Notes: generated from the letters alone by a model not told the origin. A stretch of 64,000 bases of DNA from Cristatella mucedo (GCA_009760855.2 WPIO01000137.1:1-64000), one strand, 5' to 3'. Counted from the first letter of the stretch, positions 12,020 to 25,438 are shown. Numbers and translations are program-made.

Positions 12020-14057
12020 TAAGTTACGTAACAATTTTTGTTAACGATTGGTAATTTGTGTAGTAGCTATGATCCAATCAATAACTGATCTTAGTATTAA
12101 AAGTTCAAATTGTATATATATATAGTAACTGCAATATATGTGCATTTTTTAGAGGCTGTAGCAATTAGGATCGTAACATTGTACTTCATTATCTTTGGTA
12201 TCACGTAACATTCACAGCTGAGCCAAGTGTTAGCCCAAAGATTAGGCATGCGAAAACATCGATGAAACTAGCGATGCCCATGTTAGAAGTTTGTTTACTG
12301 ATGAGCCATAAGGTAACTATATATATATTATCTAAGGTAATGTAAAGGTTAGATTTCTCAAATGAATCAATTTTGTAGCTCTCAAAGAACATGATCATCT
12401 ATCACTCCCATTGGCAGTGGGTAATGTAGGCAGACCGCTGCATGTGTTTCACCCCATGAAAGGATGTCATGTAGTACGAATGCTACAAACCAGCATTTCA
12501 GAATTGTCTGATGGAAAGTAAACCAATGGTTTGCAGTATCCTTTACATGGTTAGCCTAGATAGGCATGTATAAGACAATTGAGAATGAACTAGCATATGC
12601 CGAGAGAAAATGTTAGTTTTTTATAATCTAATTAAACGTACTAATACGGGATGATATGAAGTAATACCGGATAGTGATGGGGGTGCGATGGCTGCATTTG
12701 GGTATTCAATTCTTATTTTTGGTTCAAACAATCTGAAGCTGATGTCTTGAAAAAAATGGTTTGGCTTCGAGCTGATAAAGAAAACTTGAACTCCTGTTAA
12801 AATGATGTGGGAAAAGCTGGCTACGAACTACTTAGCGACCAGTCGGTTGAAGTATTACATGGGAAAGTTGCTGCTTTGAACTCGATAGGCCGAATACTGG
12901 TAGCGCCAAAGAAGATGTCCATTACTCTCGCAAGGAGAAATACATCTCTAACCACGAACTTAAATAATGATAATAATAATGCTCTAATGATAATAATTCC
13001 ACTATCCTACATTCGAGATTGAGTGTATGCCGGTCATCCTGTATGTAGTCCATGCTGCTTTTCCTTGGATGCAGAATGTGATATGTGTCCCTGTTTTTGA
13101 GCTGTGTACTTCTTATTCTAAAGACATTAATGATGCGCTACGTATAAGTAGCACTTATTAACTATAGTAATAGTAATAATGAGTTTGTATTTGCTGCCTC
13201 ACTAAACGTAATCTCTTTATAAACACTGGGCCGATGTAGTAGCGCCCGGTGTGGTAACTTTTTTCGACAGCTCGGTTATTTTAGGATGTCAAGAGGGCAC
13301 AGTAGGCTATAAGTAACACAGAGTCAAATGAAAGGTTTTTAATTCGCAAATACCGTACGATCAACAGGCTGCATGTTCTTACACTGGAATACAATATCAG
13401 GTTCTTGTGACGGCAAATTATTCCTACTCGATGATGACAAGGAAAAGCTGGGAGCTGCGAGAAGCACCGATCGCAATATTGGGCACAGGGTAGATTGTAT
13501 GAGCTGCTATGGCCACCATATAAAAGTTCACCCAAGCTACTCAAAGAAAAACAGAGCAGCTCTCTAACCAAGGTGGCTACTTTCCGTCGGCATGCTAGAT
13601 ATACAGGAAATACAGCCGGTTTTGGGCTGGTGCATAAAGGAAACAATGTGAGCAGTGCCTGAAGCATGCTGCTGCCGGATCGTCTTCTAGTAGCTGCCAT
13701 CACTAAATCATCTAGGCCAACAAGTAGCCTGCCCTGCTAGTACCCTACCCCTCCGCCCCCTGTTAATCCTTCACCATCGCCTTGGCCAAGGACCAAAGTC
13801 CTAGGTTGTCTCATCGAGCGCATTAGACCCTATAGAGCTTTTTTTGGGACACAGCTATGCTGCTTTCTATTTCAGCCGGTGGCCGGATGTAAAAGAGACT
13901 TTATCATGCTAAATCCTTCACCAAGCCAATAATAAACACTTATTTTTAGCCTCTTTTTTAATTAGTATATTTGATCAGAAAGCTGATTTGAAAGTGATTG
14001 CATTTGCTTAGAGCAGTGCATCATTTTAAGACCGTGCTTCACTTCGTTGCAGTTGCA
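12020..14057. other. Intron before FN3 domain 1
   Basis: No exon found. Short AATAATAATAATGC and AATAGTAATAATGAG tracts near 12965 and 13170 look like decayed LINE-A tails. Confidence 0.5.
13281..13703 (-). other. Uncharacterised open frame (140 codons), minus strand
   Basis: The frame starts MMAATRRRSGSSMLQALLTL and stays open for 140 codons inside an intron of the lectin receptor. It contains scattered cysteines and no recognisable domain. With this base composition a few frames of this length are expected by chance in 64 kb, so it is recorded as an observation, not a gene. Confidence 0.12.
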
Positions 14058-14426
14058 GGACATTTCCCCCGCCCCGGGACGTTCCCCGTACATTTCCTCC
14101 CCCTGGTGGACCCTAGGATATTTCGTATCAGACATTGCCCCCGGGAGTACGAAATTTTCCTCTATGTTGATTAATTTATAAATAAGAATACATATATACA
14201 CACCAATTTTTACGTTCCCCGCAACCAGGGTGCGTCTTTTATATGAGTGCGTCTAATGTAAAATATTGTTTACACAAATCGTCAAAACCTGCATCTTATA
14301 TACGGCTGCTTGTTATAATTAAGTGCTTCTTATATGCGGGATAAACAATAAATTATCACATGAAGTACAAGCTCTATTGAAATGAAGTCAACTCAGCATA
14401 ATTGGACGGGTGGATGGATTGGAAGG

Positions 14427-14551
14427 ATGCTTTCTGACGGAGCGAGCGGCAGCTGCGATTCTAGCGGCAGCGGCTGCGGCGGCGGCGGTTGCGGTAGTAG
14501 CGTCGGCGAGCCATACAGTTCAGTTCCGCTCGCTCTTTCTGACGCCGCCAG
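14427..14551 (+). other. GC-rich segment ending in a perfect splice donor; possible alternative first exon
   Basis: A CpG/GCG-rich block ends at GCCGCCAG|GTAAGT, a near-perfect donor on the + strand. From the ATG at 14427 the frame gives MLSDGASGSCDSSGSG and more glycine/serine, leaving phase 2, which does not fit the next known exon (15023, phase 1). A second frame, with GTG at 14410 but no ATG, gives a long alanine/valine stretch like a signal sequence and would leave phase 1. It could be a non-coding or coding first exon of a short receptor isoform, or simply part of the mobile element in which it lies. Confidence 0.25.
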
Positions 14552-14737
14552 GTAAGTATTCGTGCCTTCAAAGCGGGCGTGGGCTACAGCATGCCGGGCG
14601 TTCCTGCACATGAGTACTAAGCCTCAGAGGTCTACTGAGTAGAACTCCATCTCAAGAGATCTCGTTACGCCGTAGAAGCACTAAATGAAGTGCCGAATAT
14701 GACCGAGGGCGAATTTATGCGGCAGAGGCGAAGCCCG

Positions 14738-14830
14738 CCCTAAACCCAAAATCCTAAACCCTAAACCCTAAACCCAAAGCCCTAAACCCAAAACCCGGAA
14801 CCCTATATCCATAACCCAAAACCCTAAACC
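14738..14830 (+). repeat. CCCTAAA telomere-like interstitial repeats
   Basis: About 93 bases of CCCTAAA and variants (CCCAAAA, CCCAAAG, CCCTATAT), with three consecutive perfect seven-base units at 14753-14775. The unit has three A residues, as in plant and green-algal telomeres, rather than the CCCTAA usual in animals. Confidence 0.85.
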
Positions 14831-15022
14831 GTATGTCCCAGGTGTAAAATATTCAACCCCAGAGGGGGAATGGCCGGGGGGGGGGCTATGGCCCGGAAAA
14901 TGTCCGGAGGAATGTCGGGGGGCAAATGTCCTAGGGTAAATGTCCGTACTCCTTTGTTGCACCAAAATGGATGGGATCAATCGCAGCCAGCTGTACACAT
15001 TGGCATCACCTGATTATTGCAG

Positions 15023-15340
15023 CACTTCCCGACCTATCGAATTCATCGGTACAAGTTTCAGCAAATATTAACTCATTACGCGTCTCTGCTCAGCAGCCGA
15101 CATCAAAATCCAACTATCCTGCAACGTCTTTGATCGTTAATGTGAGCACACCTGTCAGCAGTCAAGCCCACATCCTGAACCTTACGCCTTCATCCAGTAT
15201 CGTCGAAGTCAATCTTACAGGATATGCAGGGCAGGCCTACACATTCAGCGTCACACCTTTATCGTGCAACGCAGCCGGCAGCCAATGTGTTTCAGGACAA
15301 GCCTCGTGTGCAGTGACACTTGAAACTTGGAAAGAGAATC
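15023..15340 (+). CDS. Lectin receptor exon: fibronectin-III-like domain 1
   Basis: The acceptor is GATTATTGCAG|CA and the donor GAATC|GTAAGT, phase 1 to phase 1, 106 codons. The peptide has several N-glycosylation sites (NSS, NVS, NLT). It closes with a VNLTGYAGQAYTFSVTPLSC stretch, the F and G strand pattern of fibronectin type III domains (L-G---YTF-V---), with extra cysteines of the kind seen in many invertebrate FN3 repeats. The first 20 residues are serine-rich linker. It lies about 70 bases beyond the right end of the GGACATT/CCCTAAA element. Confidence 0.8.
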
Positions 15341-16364
15341 GTAAGTTCTAGTTGCTTACCGTTATTTATGGCATGAGACTACTGCTCCAGCCTTTTGCAA
15401 GTTCTAGCAGTATTATTTCGAACCGTAGAACTACCTTTTATAAAAGCTGCGACGGGTGATTTTCTGCCGGCTGTTTTGTATCTGGAAATTAGGATATTCT
15501 TGCAAGTGCTGCTGAAATCTCGGCTTGCATTTAGTCATTAAAAGCTGGTAGCAATATTAAGATGTGCATGCGATAGTCTGTGTTAACACCAACCACCACA
15601 TGCATAATTACGGAAGTTTGATACCCAATATGAAATTATAGCCTCACAAGTCTGCTTGTCCAGATAATAAGGGTTTGTCTGTAGTGGTTGTGGAAGAAAC
15701 TCTTAACTTTAAAGCCCCTTTCTAGGTGCCATTTGAAAAACTGTTAGGAGAGTTTAACCTATCCCAGAAACTTTCTATCAAGATGGTGTTTAATATTTCA
15801 CTACTGAAAGTTCAATTTTTTAATCGCAGCTGGTCTTTAACACCATTCTACAGTAGCAAAATGAAGCTAATAGTAGATTACATACAATCTGAATTTTTAA
15901 ATTGATTGAAATGGACGTCTTTGCACAACGGTTTTGTGCATTAAATCTTCATGTACATTTTCATTTCTATTATTTTGCCGTATCATTATTTGCAACTATC
16001 TATTGCAGAAATACCTCTCTAAAGCCGTCGATACTTTCATTTAATGAAATTAGAGAGAATATACTATACAGTTTAATTATGTGTGAACAATTTATAAAAC
16101 ACAGGTCATTAAATTCTTCTGCCCGAACAAGCGATGTTTCTCACAGGCAACAGTGGCACATTTTAAAACTGGCTAGAGCTAAAACTGAATTAAACCCCGA
16201 TTCACGGTCATCACAAAAACATAACAACCTGTTCCCCTAAGGCTTTGCTCAGTCAGATTGCATTGGTCTTTGTGGTGTTCTTGAATGCAATCTCAACCTT
16301 AAGAATTCATTTTAACATACGTGTATTAATATCGTAAACTGCGTTTTCTATTTTTATCGTGTAG

Positions 16365-16447
16365 ACCAGCTCTTCAATAATAGTAGCTGCTTATTCTTAA
16401 CAGTAAGCTCATCAACCGCTGGCTGTGAAATACCTTCCTCAATATCG
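16365..16447 (+). CDS. Lectin receptor exon: FN3-like domain 2, first part
   Basis: The acceptor is TATCGTGTAG|AC and the donor ATATCG|GTAAGT. Phase 1 in, phase 0 out. The C left by the previous exon makes CAC, giving HQLFNNSSCLFLTVSSS followed by TAGCEIPSSIS. Two cysteines and an NSS glycosylation site fit an extracellular segment. On its own it is too short to name. Its phase 0 exit does not fit the stalk exon at 21579 but fits the phase 0 entry of the exon at 19523, with which it makes an FN3-like domain of about 80 residues. Confidence 0.7.
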
Positions 16448-16569
16448 GTAAGTGATTCTTGGTTTTGGTGTCATACATTTTCTGACAGGTTTCACAGCTT
16501 TTTGGCACTACCCAAGCTTTTTAAAATTGCCACACCATGCAGAGACAAAACCTGAAAGCTTAGAGAAAT

Positions 16570-17480
16570 TAACTATAATAATAATATGTTTTTTATACCA
16601 CTCTCAAGTAGTTCAACCTGTTTCTAGACACTTTTTATTTGCTGAAAAGGCAGCATTATCGATTGGTTAGTGGCAGAATGATTGATGGCAACAAGCTAAA
16701 CATGGTTAACAATGAGATGCACAGAGTCATCATGCAAATATGGTAAGATGCAGAATACACAGTGTCAGCACGCATGAGAGCATAAAAGACGAATCGTGGG
16801 TACCCACTTAATGCTGTGATACATATATGGGTTAAGATTTCTGTTTAAATGTGGTCAGATGCATATTATCTTAGCGCAAGTAGTAAGTGAGTTCTAGGCC
16901 TTGGGACCATGCGAACTAACTATGCCACCTCCAAAGAATTTGGGTTTTGTATTACGTAAGGTTTAATATTAAATTCCGACAAGGGTGTGGTGCTTTGCTT
17001 CGCAGGTTTGGGGTAGTAGATTTGATAGAAAGACCGGCACAAAACAAGTAAAGGATCTTCAAAATGTGCGATTTTAAGTCAGTTTGTCGCTAGACTTTGA
17101 GCTACTGTAGGTCAGAGATAAGTTGTGTGATGATACAATTGTGGAGCTGACGACAGAGACGCCATGCCGACAGGTTTTCACCGTTTGAAAGTGTTTGATT
17201 TTTTATACTGGTAGACCAGCTAGAGGTGAGCTAAGGAAGTCGTGACCAGATGTCACTGATGCACCTACCAATTTGAATAATTATAATAGCAATATTAATA
17301 CACTTGACGGTTTGGTATACAACGTTAACATTTCAAAAATAAGCAAGCTTACGTAGCTGAAAGTAGGTAGACTTGGCTGTGGATCTAATGTGGTCGTCTA
17401 ACGAAAGGTCAAATTCAAATATGATTCATTGATTTCCTCAGATTCTGCAGGAAACATGCTGGCTGAGGAAATGTAGAACA
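16570..17480 (-). mobile_element. LINE-A fragment, degenerate
   Basis: Tail-like TAATAATAATATG at 16575, then GTCAGCACGCATGAGAGC, GACCCAC-TTAATGCTG and the body up to a CTGATT-CAGGAAACATGCTGGC block, which matches the region at 58660-58690. It lies between the two FN3-2 exons. Confidence 0.6.
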
Positions 17481-19522
<2,042 letters not shown>

Positions 19523-19676
19523 ATCCGTTGCAATGCCGTCACCATAGCCTATGGTTCTGTGACTACCAACTTCAGTGATATTTCGTGTGGACTTGGTGGT
19601 GGTTTAATGTACAACTGCTTCGTTGTTGCAACCACATTTAACGGCTACCGAACAGCGAGTACTACCATCAGTGTTG
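19523..19676 (+). CDS. Lectin receptor exon: FN3-like domain 2, second part
   Basis: This exon has no start methionine in frame. The acceptor is TGCTTTTGTAG|ATC (phase 0) and the donor AGTGTTG|GTGAGC (phase 1); 154 bases, 51 codons. The peptide runs IRCNAVTIAYGSV, then DISCGLGG, LMYNCFVVATTFNG and ends TASTTISV. The Y-C-VVA--NG--T-S----V ending is the typical F-G strand region of fibronectin-III domains. Its 0-to-1 phase is exactly the missing link between 16447 (out 0) and 21579 (in 1), which strongly supports both neighbours. Confidence 0.75.
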
Positions 19677-21064
19677 GTGAGCTTTGCATGGTTGATCATT
19701 GAACATTTTTTCAGTTTAATATCGGCCCTTCTGAAATTTGATGAAGAATACTGCTTTACAAATTTACTTGGGACTAACTTCGCATTTACCACCAGCTTTC
19801 AATGGCCATTAGTGAGTGCAAAACTGCACTGGAACGCATTCTTGATGCTGCTTTTTAAAGAAAGCGTTGCATTGCAACGTCGATAACCAGCATTACGAGA
19901 TTATTTGTTCTTTGAAGGGTGCAGTATTTTGTTAGTCAGCAACACTGTCCAACATTACTAGTAGTGTCACGGCTCAGGAACTGAAGTCACTACCACATTG
20001 GCAGCTCACAACTGTTTACAGACCCTACAGAGGGTGTTCAATGTTTTTTGAACTGTCTCGTTAAAGCAGGTTTAGTTAACCTTAAATGTTCGATAGCAAC
20101 ATTGCCACGTATTGACCTTGAGATGCTCATACTCCCGCTTATCTCAGATTACGTCATTTTCTATTTTCGATTTAATGGAATTTGCCATCTCTAACAAATT
20201 CTTTTCACCACTATATATCTATTCAACTATTTATTCTTGATATCCGTTGTTTTAGGTTACTTTTCGCAGATAATCTAGTGCTATGGCGGCCTATAGACAA
20301 TGCATAGAGGTGTAGCATTTTGGCTTTCTGACGTCTCTTGGGTCCTGATGTAAGCTAGAGGTCAACATTTTGGGTGAGCAGTTATCGTAACAATAAATGG
20401 CTTAAGAATCTTCTCACTTCTTACTGAGGTGTTTTTAAGTAGTCATTGACATCAAAACAAGCACGTCGAATAGGTATTGCAGTGTGGCCTTTTTTCTTGC
20501 AGGTTTAAGCTGACGTCAGCTGAACCTGGATTTCCTTCCTGTGCTGTTTGCCCATAAGCTGCTATAGGTTGCGATTGACTAGGTTTTCTTTCCCTGGTGC
20601 AAACCTCATGCCAACGCCGGCTGAGTTACATTTATTCAACAACGTATCCAAATAATAAGTTCAGAGACGAAAATCAGAAAACTAGGTAAAGTCAGGACTG
20701 ACTGCTTCTAATGCTGACTGCTGCTGTTTCAGAACTAGACAAACTAACTGAATAAGCTTTTACCTAAAGGTAAACAATAATTGCCACGTTGGTGAGGTTC
20801 AGCGAAAAACATATGCAAGTAGACAAAAAGGTAAAGTCTGCTTATGCCAGTACGCAAAGACATCATTTGCCCTTCAAACTTGACAAATAGAAAAGCCGTC
20901 TGGAGGCTTGATTGTCAGGATCGTAGCTATTCACCTTGACTAAATATTTTTTGCTGTTTCAGCGTGAACGCATACCCAACTAAATATGTTATTTTCCAAC
21001 GATTTTTTGAGCCAATGATTTTTGAGCTAACGATTTTTCGAGCCAATATATGTCTAGGCATCTT
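19677..21064. other. Intron before the stalk exon
   Basis: AT-rich. A TTTTTTCTTGCAG acceptor-like site at 20502 is followed by stops in all phases within 54 bases, so it is not called. Confidence 0.5.
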
Positions 21065-21570
21065 AAATTTGTTGCAAAATCAACACGATCGAATGGTGAG
21101 TAATATCACGCTTGATAAACAAAATGAATAGCATGGTTAGGAATGACATGGGTCAGCATGCAAGTGTGATTAGTGGCAGCTTTCAACTGTGTCAGTACCC
21201 ATAGGCACAGAGATGACAAACTAGTGACCCACTAAATGCTGTCATAAATAGGTGCGTTTTTACTTTCTTTTTCAATGTGGTCAAGTCAGGTGATGTCGTT
21301 ACAGAATGTTCAGTGAGTTCCAGGTTTTGTGAGGTCACGAACTAAAGGCACGGTCTCAAAAAGATTAGAGGTTTGTACTAGGTAGAGCTAAACAATGAGA
21401 TTCCGAAAAGCAGGTTTTACGATACTTAGCATGGTGGGGCAGTAAATATGATAGTTAGGCTGGAGCCAAAGAATGAAACTACCTTAAAGTGAGCGAATAA
21501 ATTTCGTAGTCAATCCGTTGCTTTACTGGTAGTTGATGCAGATCTGGGAGAAGTTGTGTGAAGTGTTTTG
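21065..21570 (-). mobile_element. LINE-A fragment abutting the stalk exon
   Basis: Begins with GATCGAATGGTGAGTAATATC and ends around CAATCCGTTGCTTTACTGG, with a diverged GATCTGGGAGAAGTTGTGTGAAGTG matching the ...GTCGGCGAGAAGTGGTGTGATGTG... block of other copies. The match fades at about 21568, roughly 10 bases before the splice acceptor. Confidence 0.65.
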
Positions 21571-21578
21571 TGTAACAG

Positions 21579-21671
21579 TTGTTCCAGGTGCTGCTATTCT
21601 TGTGGACTCTCATGGACCCATGGGAATGGACGTGAGCAGTCAACGAGGCTCAACTTGTATTCCCTCAACAG
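21579..21671 (+). CDS. Lectin receptor exon: extracellular stalk
   Basis: Two acceptors are possible: TGTAACAG at 21578 or TTCCAG at 21587. Both are 9 bases apart and keep phase 1, so the choice would add or remove three residues. The peptide after the second acceptor is AAILVDSHGPMGMDV followed by SSQRGSTCIPSTG. The donor ACAG|GTAAAT leaves one base. It looks like a short membrane-proximal linker with one cysteine. An antisense LINE-A fragment runs up to about 15 bases before the acceptor. Confidence 0.65.
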
Positions 21672-21933
21672 GTAAATATGCTAGCTGGCTGACTTACTGC
21701 AGACGGGAGAATACATCTGCAGTAGGCTACGTCCTTACAGCAAAGGCCGGAAGTTGTGCCGAGTTAATTGCCCAACCTCTGGCTGCAGGTTGGGCTGTGC
21801 GTTAGTGGCCGATACTGCTGCACTAATTACAATAGCAGAAGCTGTAGACCTACACAACATTCCTTCATCATACATAGTCGAGCAAGTTTGGCCGGGAAGG
21901 GGGCGGCCCCCACGAGGATAGTTGTTTAAATAA

Positions 21934-22105
21934 ATAAATAAATACTAGCTGATTAAACAGCCTCTTTTTGTATAGCGACAGAAGAGCCTTCATGGCTATC
22001 ACCACCGCTTGCAGTGGCGATAAAGGATCGCCCACTGCAGGATTCGAACCCACGACCTCGGGGCCGAGATCGTGAAAAGCAACCGCCTTCCCAGAGCAAA
22101 TCTCT
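21934..22105 (-). mobile_element. tRNA-derived SINE copy 3 with ATTT tail
   Basis: Minus strand: GGAAGGCGGTTGCTTTTCAC, GAGGTCGTGGGTTCGAATCC (B box), body GGTGGTGATAGCCATGAAGG, end AGAGGCTGTTTAATCAGCTA and a (ATTT)n tail at 21934-21948. It follows the stalk exon by about 260 bases. Confidence 0.85.
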
Positions 22106-22289
22106 ACTGAGTGCTCCAGCAGAGGTTTCCGAAGTCTAAGTTTTTGCCCTATTCTGCAGTAACTTGTTCTGGCTATATCTTGAGTAAAATGTTAACACTG
22201 AAGGCGTAGAAGGCTTGATTGAAGGCTTCCGATTAGCTTAACTGGGGTGACAGCCACTCAAGGGAGCTACGTGTCAGCTCTGCCCCTCT

Positions 22290-22705
22290 CGAGGAGTAAC
22301 ATCAGTCGGAAGTAAGTTCCTGGCTTTGGTTACCTAGGAACTAAAGGCACGGTCTCCACAGACATTTAGGTTCGTAGGATGTATAACTAAACGACATTAT
22401 ACGAACTGCTTGATTTGGAGCGAGTGCAGATCGGCGAGAAGTATTGCTACGCTGTAAATGTGCCACTCACGACCGATAAGCCTTCCTGTCGTGTTCTGCA
22501 AACGCTGTAATCACCTGTTTAGACGCATCAGCTGACCAGCAAGCAGTGAATTACAGACCTCCATATAAGATATCCCAAATGCACGAATCTATTGCAATGT
22601 AGAGTTTCTGTCTAAGTGGGACTGAATTTTAGCAACTTTATGTAGCTGCAAGTAGGCAGAATCGATTGAGGGAGCGAACCTGGTTGTCTTTTGAAAGGAC
22701 AATTT
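22290..22705 (-). mobile_element. LINE-A fragment
   Basis: Contains GTTCCTGGCTTTGG, AACTAAAGGCACGGTCTCCA, CAGCAAGCAGTGAATTACAGA and TATGTAGCTGCAAGTAGGCAGA blocks of the family in order, on the minus strand, without the 3' tail. Confidence 0.65.
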
Positions 22706-23503
22706 AAAACAGTAAACTAGATTAAGTGCAGATGCAACAAGAGATTTGCTTGTATTGCCGATTACGACAGATTATGTTTGCGTTTTCTGAGTCAAGCATG
22801 GTTTTCCTTGAACTACGAAGTTGGGTTTGTAAAAATTTATTTATAGTAGCTTGCTACGTACATACGGTGATGTCATCGAAACATTCTCAGGTAAATCTAG
22901 ACACACCTTTAAGTTGAAGGGCTGCGACAGATCATAGCTACGGTACATTTACAACCCAGTTATGCATAAAAGTGAAAGCTGAGAATGTGCTTGTCAATGC
23001 CGTTAATAAGATGTTAGTGTTAAAACTGTGAACAAATCGGGCTGGGCACAGAGACCTGAGGTGCCTCATTCTTAAGCATTTCCTGGAAAGATCTTCATCG
23101 GTTTGCATCAATACTCGGCAGTATCCCCCTGAAATAAGGTTAACAACATTGTATTTCTGTTCCGAAAATGCCCCGACAAGGTGTGAGGTATATACCCAAT
23201 GTCTTTTCTAAGCACTGCACATTCGCCTACCCTCTATCAAATTAGTTACAGCTCAATCAAAATATTTCTGCAAGAGTTGTTTTACCCAATATTAAGGGGG
23301 TCATGCATTGACTGATTATTAGCATAGGGTCTGCTCTGTCTGTTATTGTTCGGGAATAATCAAGTTGGGCATTCTTCTTCCTATGATGGAAGTTTTATTG
23401 AAAGTTGGCGGCAATTTCTTCGCTAGTTTTATTAATCTCATACTCCAATAACACAGTGCTATTTTTATTAGCTGTGCTCATCTTTGTGTTTCATTCAATA
23501 CAG

Positions 23504-23657
23504 ACCTGCCTGCGTGTTCATCTGTCGACACAAGACCTATGAATGCATTGGCAACTCGGACTACAGATTTTGAAATAGCAGTGCTTGCTGGCAGCATTAC
23601 CGGAGCTCTGCTGCTAGGAGTTCTGACAGGTGCCTCAATCTCGGTCTTAATCAGGAG
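23504..23657 (+). CDS. Lectin receptor exon: transmembrane segment
   Basis: The acceptor is TTCAATACAG|AC and the donor AGGAG|GTATGT; phase 1 in, phase 2 out. The G from 21671 makes GAC, so it starts DLPACSSVDTRP. After a hydrophilic threonine-rich linker comes a hydrophobic stretch, IAVLAGSITGALLLGVLTG and on to SVL, about 25 residues, closed by the stop-transfer IRR. This is a classic type I single-pass segment with the N terminus outside. The same 1-to-2 phase and a similar segment recur in the exon at 62937, pointing to a paralogue. Confidence 0.85.
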
Positions 23658-24458
23658 GTATGTGTAATTCCTACTGTTAATGCTTTAGGTACTCAGTAAT
23701 TATATGTCTTAAGTGCAGTTAAATGTTTTTTGGAAGTCAGTGTGGCTTATTTTCTGATACTCATTAGTGATTGGACTTTTTAAATTTAGTATTTGAATAG
23801 CTTGAAGAAGATATTTAAAGTCAACATGTCGTTCCATATCAAAAGTCTGAGCTCGGTTGGTTAGTGCTTCCTTGTCTTTAGAAAACAAGAGCTATTCACC
23901 TAAGCATTTTAAAGTTTCAGAATCGTAAAAAATGCGAAGAAAAAAGATATCGGCCGGATATGTCGTTGGGTAAATTGCAAGATTAAGCTTCATGCCTAAA
24001 TATGGGAGAACTAAATGCTCGAGACGCTAATAGATCAAGTCATGCGGCAACCTAGCAGGCCTATTACCATTAAATACTATCAGTACTTTTATTAGTATCA
24101 TTAAATAGTTTTTGTTTTTAGGTTCAGCTAATGGCAAGAGATTTGCTCCAGCATATTGCACTTGCTGAGCTGAGGCTGCTGCCTCTGAAATGGTCTGGCA
24201 AGGAAGGATGAGAAGAGCCAAACGTAGGGAGAGAGCATGGCAGCTGCACTTTCCCGGTCAGCAAAGGAAAAAATCTCACCGAAAGCCGTGATCACAACCT
24301 TTAACTTGACTTGGCTTAGGGAAGACACAGAGAGATAAGACAATGGTTTTGTATCTAGTCACATTCATTCAATGGGACCAATTGGTGAAGTTAAAGCCAG
24401 CTATGATACTGGTCTGACACGAAAATCAAGCTAATAAATCTAAAATAATATCATAAAA

Positions 24459-24475
24459 TAAATAAATAAATAAAA
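24459..24475. repeat. (AAAT)n short repeat
   Basis: AAATAAATAAATAAATA, resembling the SINE tail but with no SINE body recognised beside it. Confidence 0.8.
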
Positions 24476-25399
24476 TCATAAATCTTAAATAGCCAAAAAC
24501 TAAAAGCACCGAAACTGACCTAAGATTGAAAAGGGCCCCTACCGCCGAAGAAAGCCATAAATAAACTTAAACAGTGTTCGGGCAGGCAATATTCAGAAAT
24601 AAACCGTCTGGGGTTTTCAAGCGACCTAATGAGATAGATGAACCTTAATTGGGTAAAATTAGTACGATAGCAAAGAAGAGAGACTCTGCAAGTTTATGAG
24701 TTCAGCCTAAGGAGCTTAAGCGTGAGTCATACCTTCAGAGTGTAGATTACTGCTCTCCCAGCATGTATTCATAAGCTGGCTGAACACCGAAGCTGGCTCA
24801 GTATGTATTTCTGCAGGTACTCAAAGTGCTCCACAAAGCAGCAGTTCTCTTTTAGGACTGCGTTTCCCACTCCATTCACTCCCTTCCAGCAACAATTCCT
24901 TAGTCACGGTTCTTTGTAGTACAAATCTGGCCGGCGCCTAAAACACAGCTGCTACAACCAAGCTGAGCACCAATACGTCCTTAGGCCACATCCACCAGCC
25001 GTTTGATACTTGGTTAGTGGAGAAATTAGGTCCCAAAGGATGGCCCGAGTGCTGGCGTGCCCTGCAACTACAATCAATCGCGCACACAGAAACACAAACC
25101 ACACCCCATTGATCTCAATGATCAGCATCATACACACAAAGGAAAAACTTGACATGATCGCTTCGATCTTCGCTGGTCACGGTGCTTATTTAGCACGAAG
25201 ATAGGTAACAGCCCCTCGGAGGTCACATGAAAGCACAGCCTTTGACTGAGCACTGGCTATGCATGCCACTAGCTTTCAAGCATCCACACTAAGGAAGCGA
25301 TTGACTTAACCTTTGGCAAAGCTTTGTCTAGATTAGCCTGCCCGGTTGCGTTTCTGTGGCTACTGTACTACCACTATGTTCTTTTTATGGGCTGTGCAG

Positions 25400-25438
25400 A
25401 TCAGCAAAAAGAGTATTGACCCTCACTAGCAATCGCAG
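25400..25438 (+). CDS. Possible cytoplasmic micro-exon (cassette) of the lectin receptor
   Basis: After TTTTTATGGGCTGTGCAG there are 39 bases ending CGCAG|GTATGA. Phase 2 in and phase 2 out, so it fits between the transmembrane exon (out 2) and the exon at 33291 (in 2) and could be skipped without loss of frame. The peptide SAKRVLTLTSNR is basic, as expected just inside the membrane. It is very short, so a chance match is quite possible. Confidence 0.3.

Larger units (their letters stand above)
14058..14952. mobile_element. Foldback-like element with GGACATT-type inverted ends
   Basis: The left end (14058-14153) is built from GGACATTTCCCCC / GTACATTTCCTCCCC / GACATTGCCCCCGGG units; the right end (14887-14952) from the reverse complements (GGAAAATGTCC, GGAGGAATGTC, GGGGGGCAAATGTCC). 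ACCCTAGGATATTT on the left pairs with AAATGTCCTAGGGT on the right. Between them lie the GC-rich block with the splice donor and the CCCTAAA repeats. The order of units differs between the ends, as in foldback or composite elements. The boundaries are approximate and no transposase is seen. Confidence 0.5.

Noticed and set aside
20503-20570. Exon after the strong acceptor TTTTTTCTTGCAG
   Set aside because: All phases meet a stop within 54 bases with no usable donor, and no exon of that phase is needed between 19676 and 21579.
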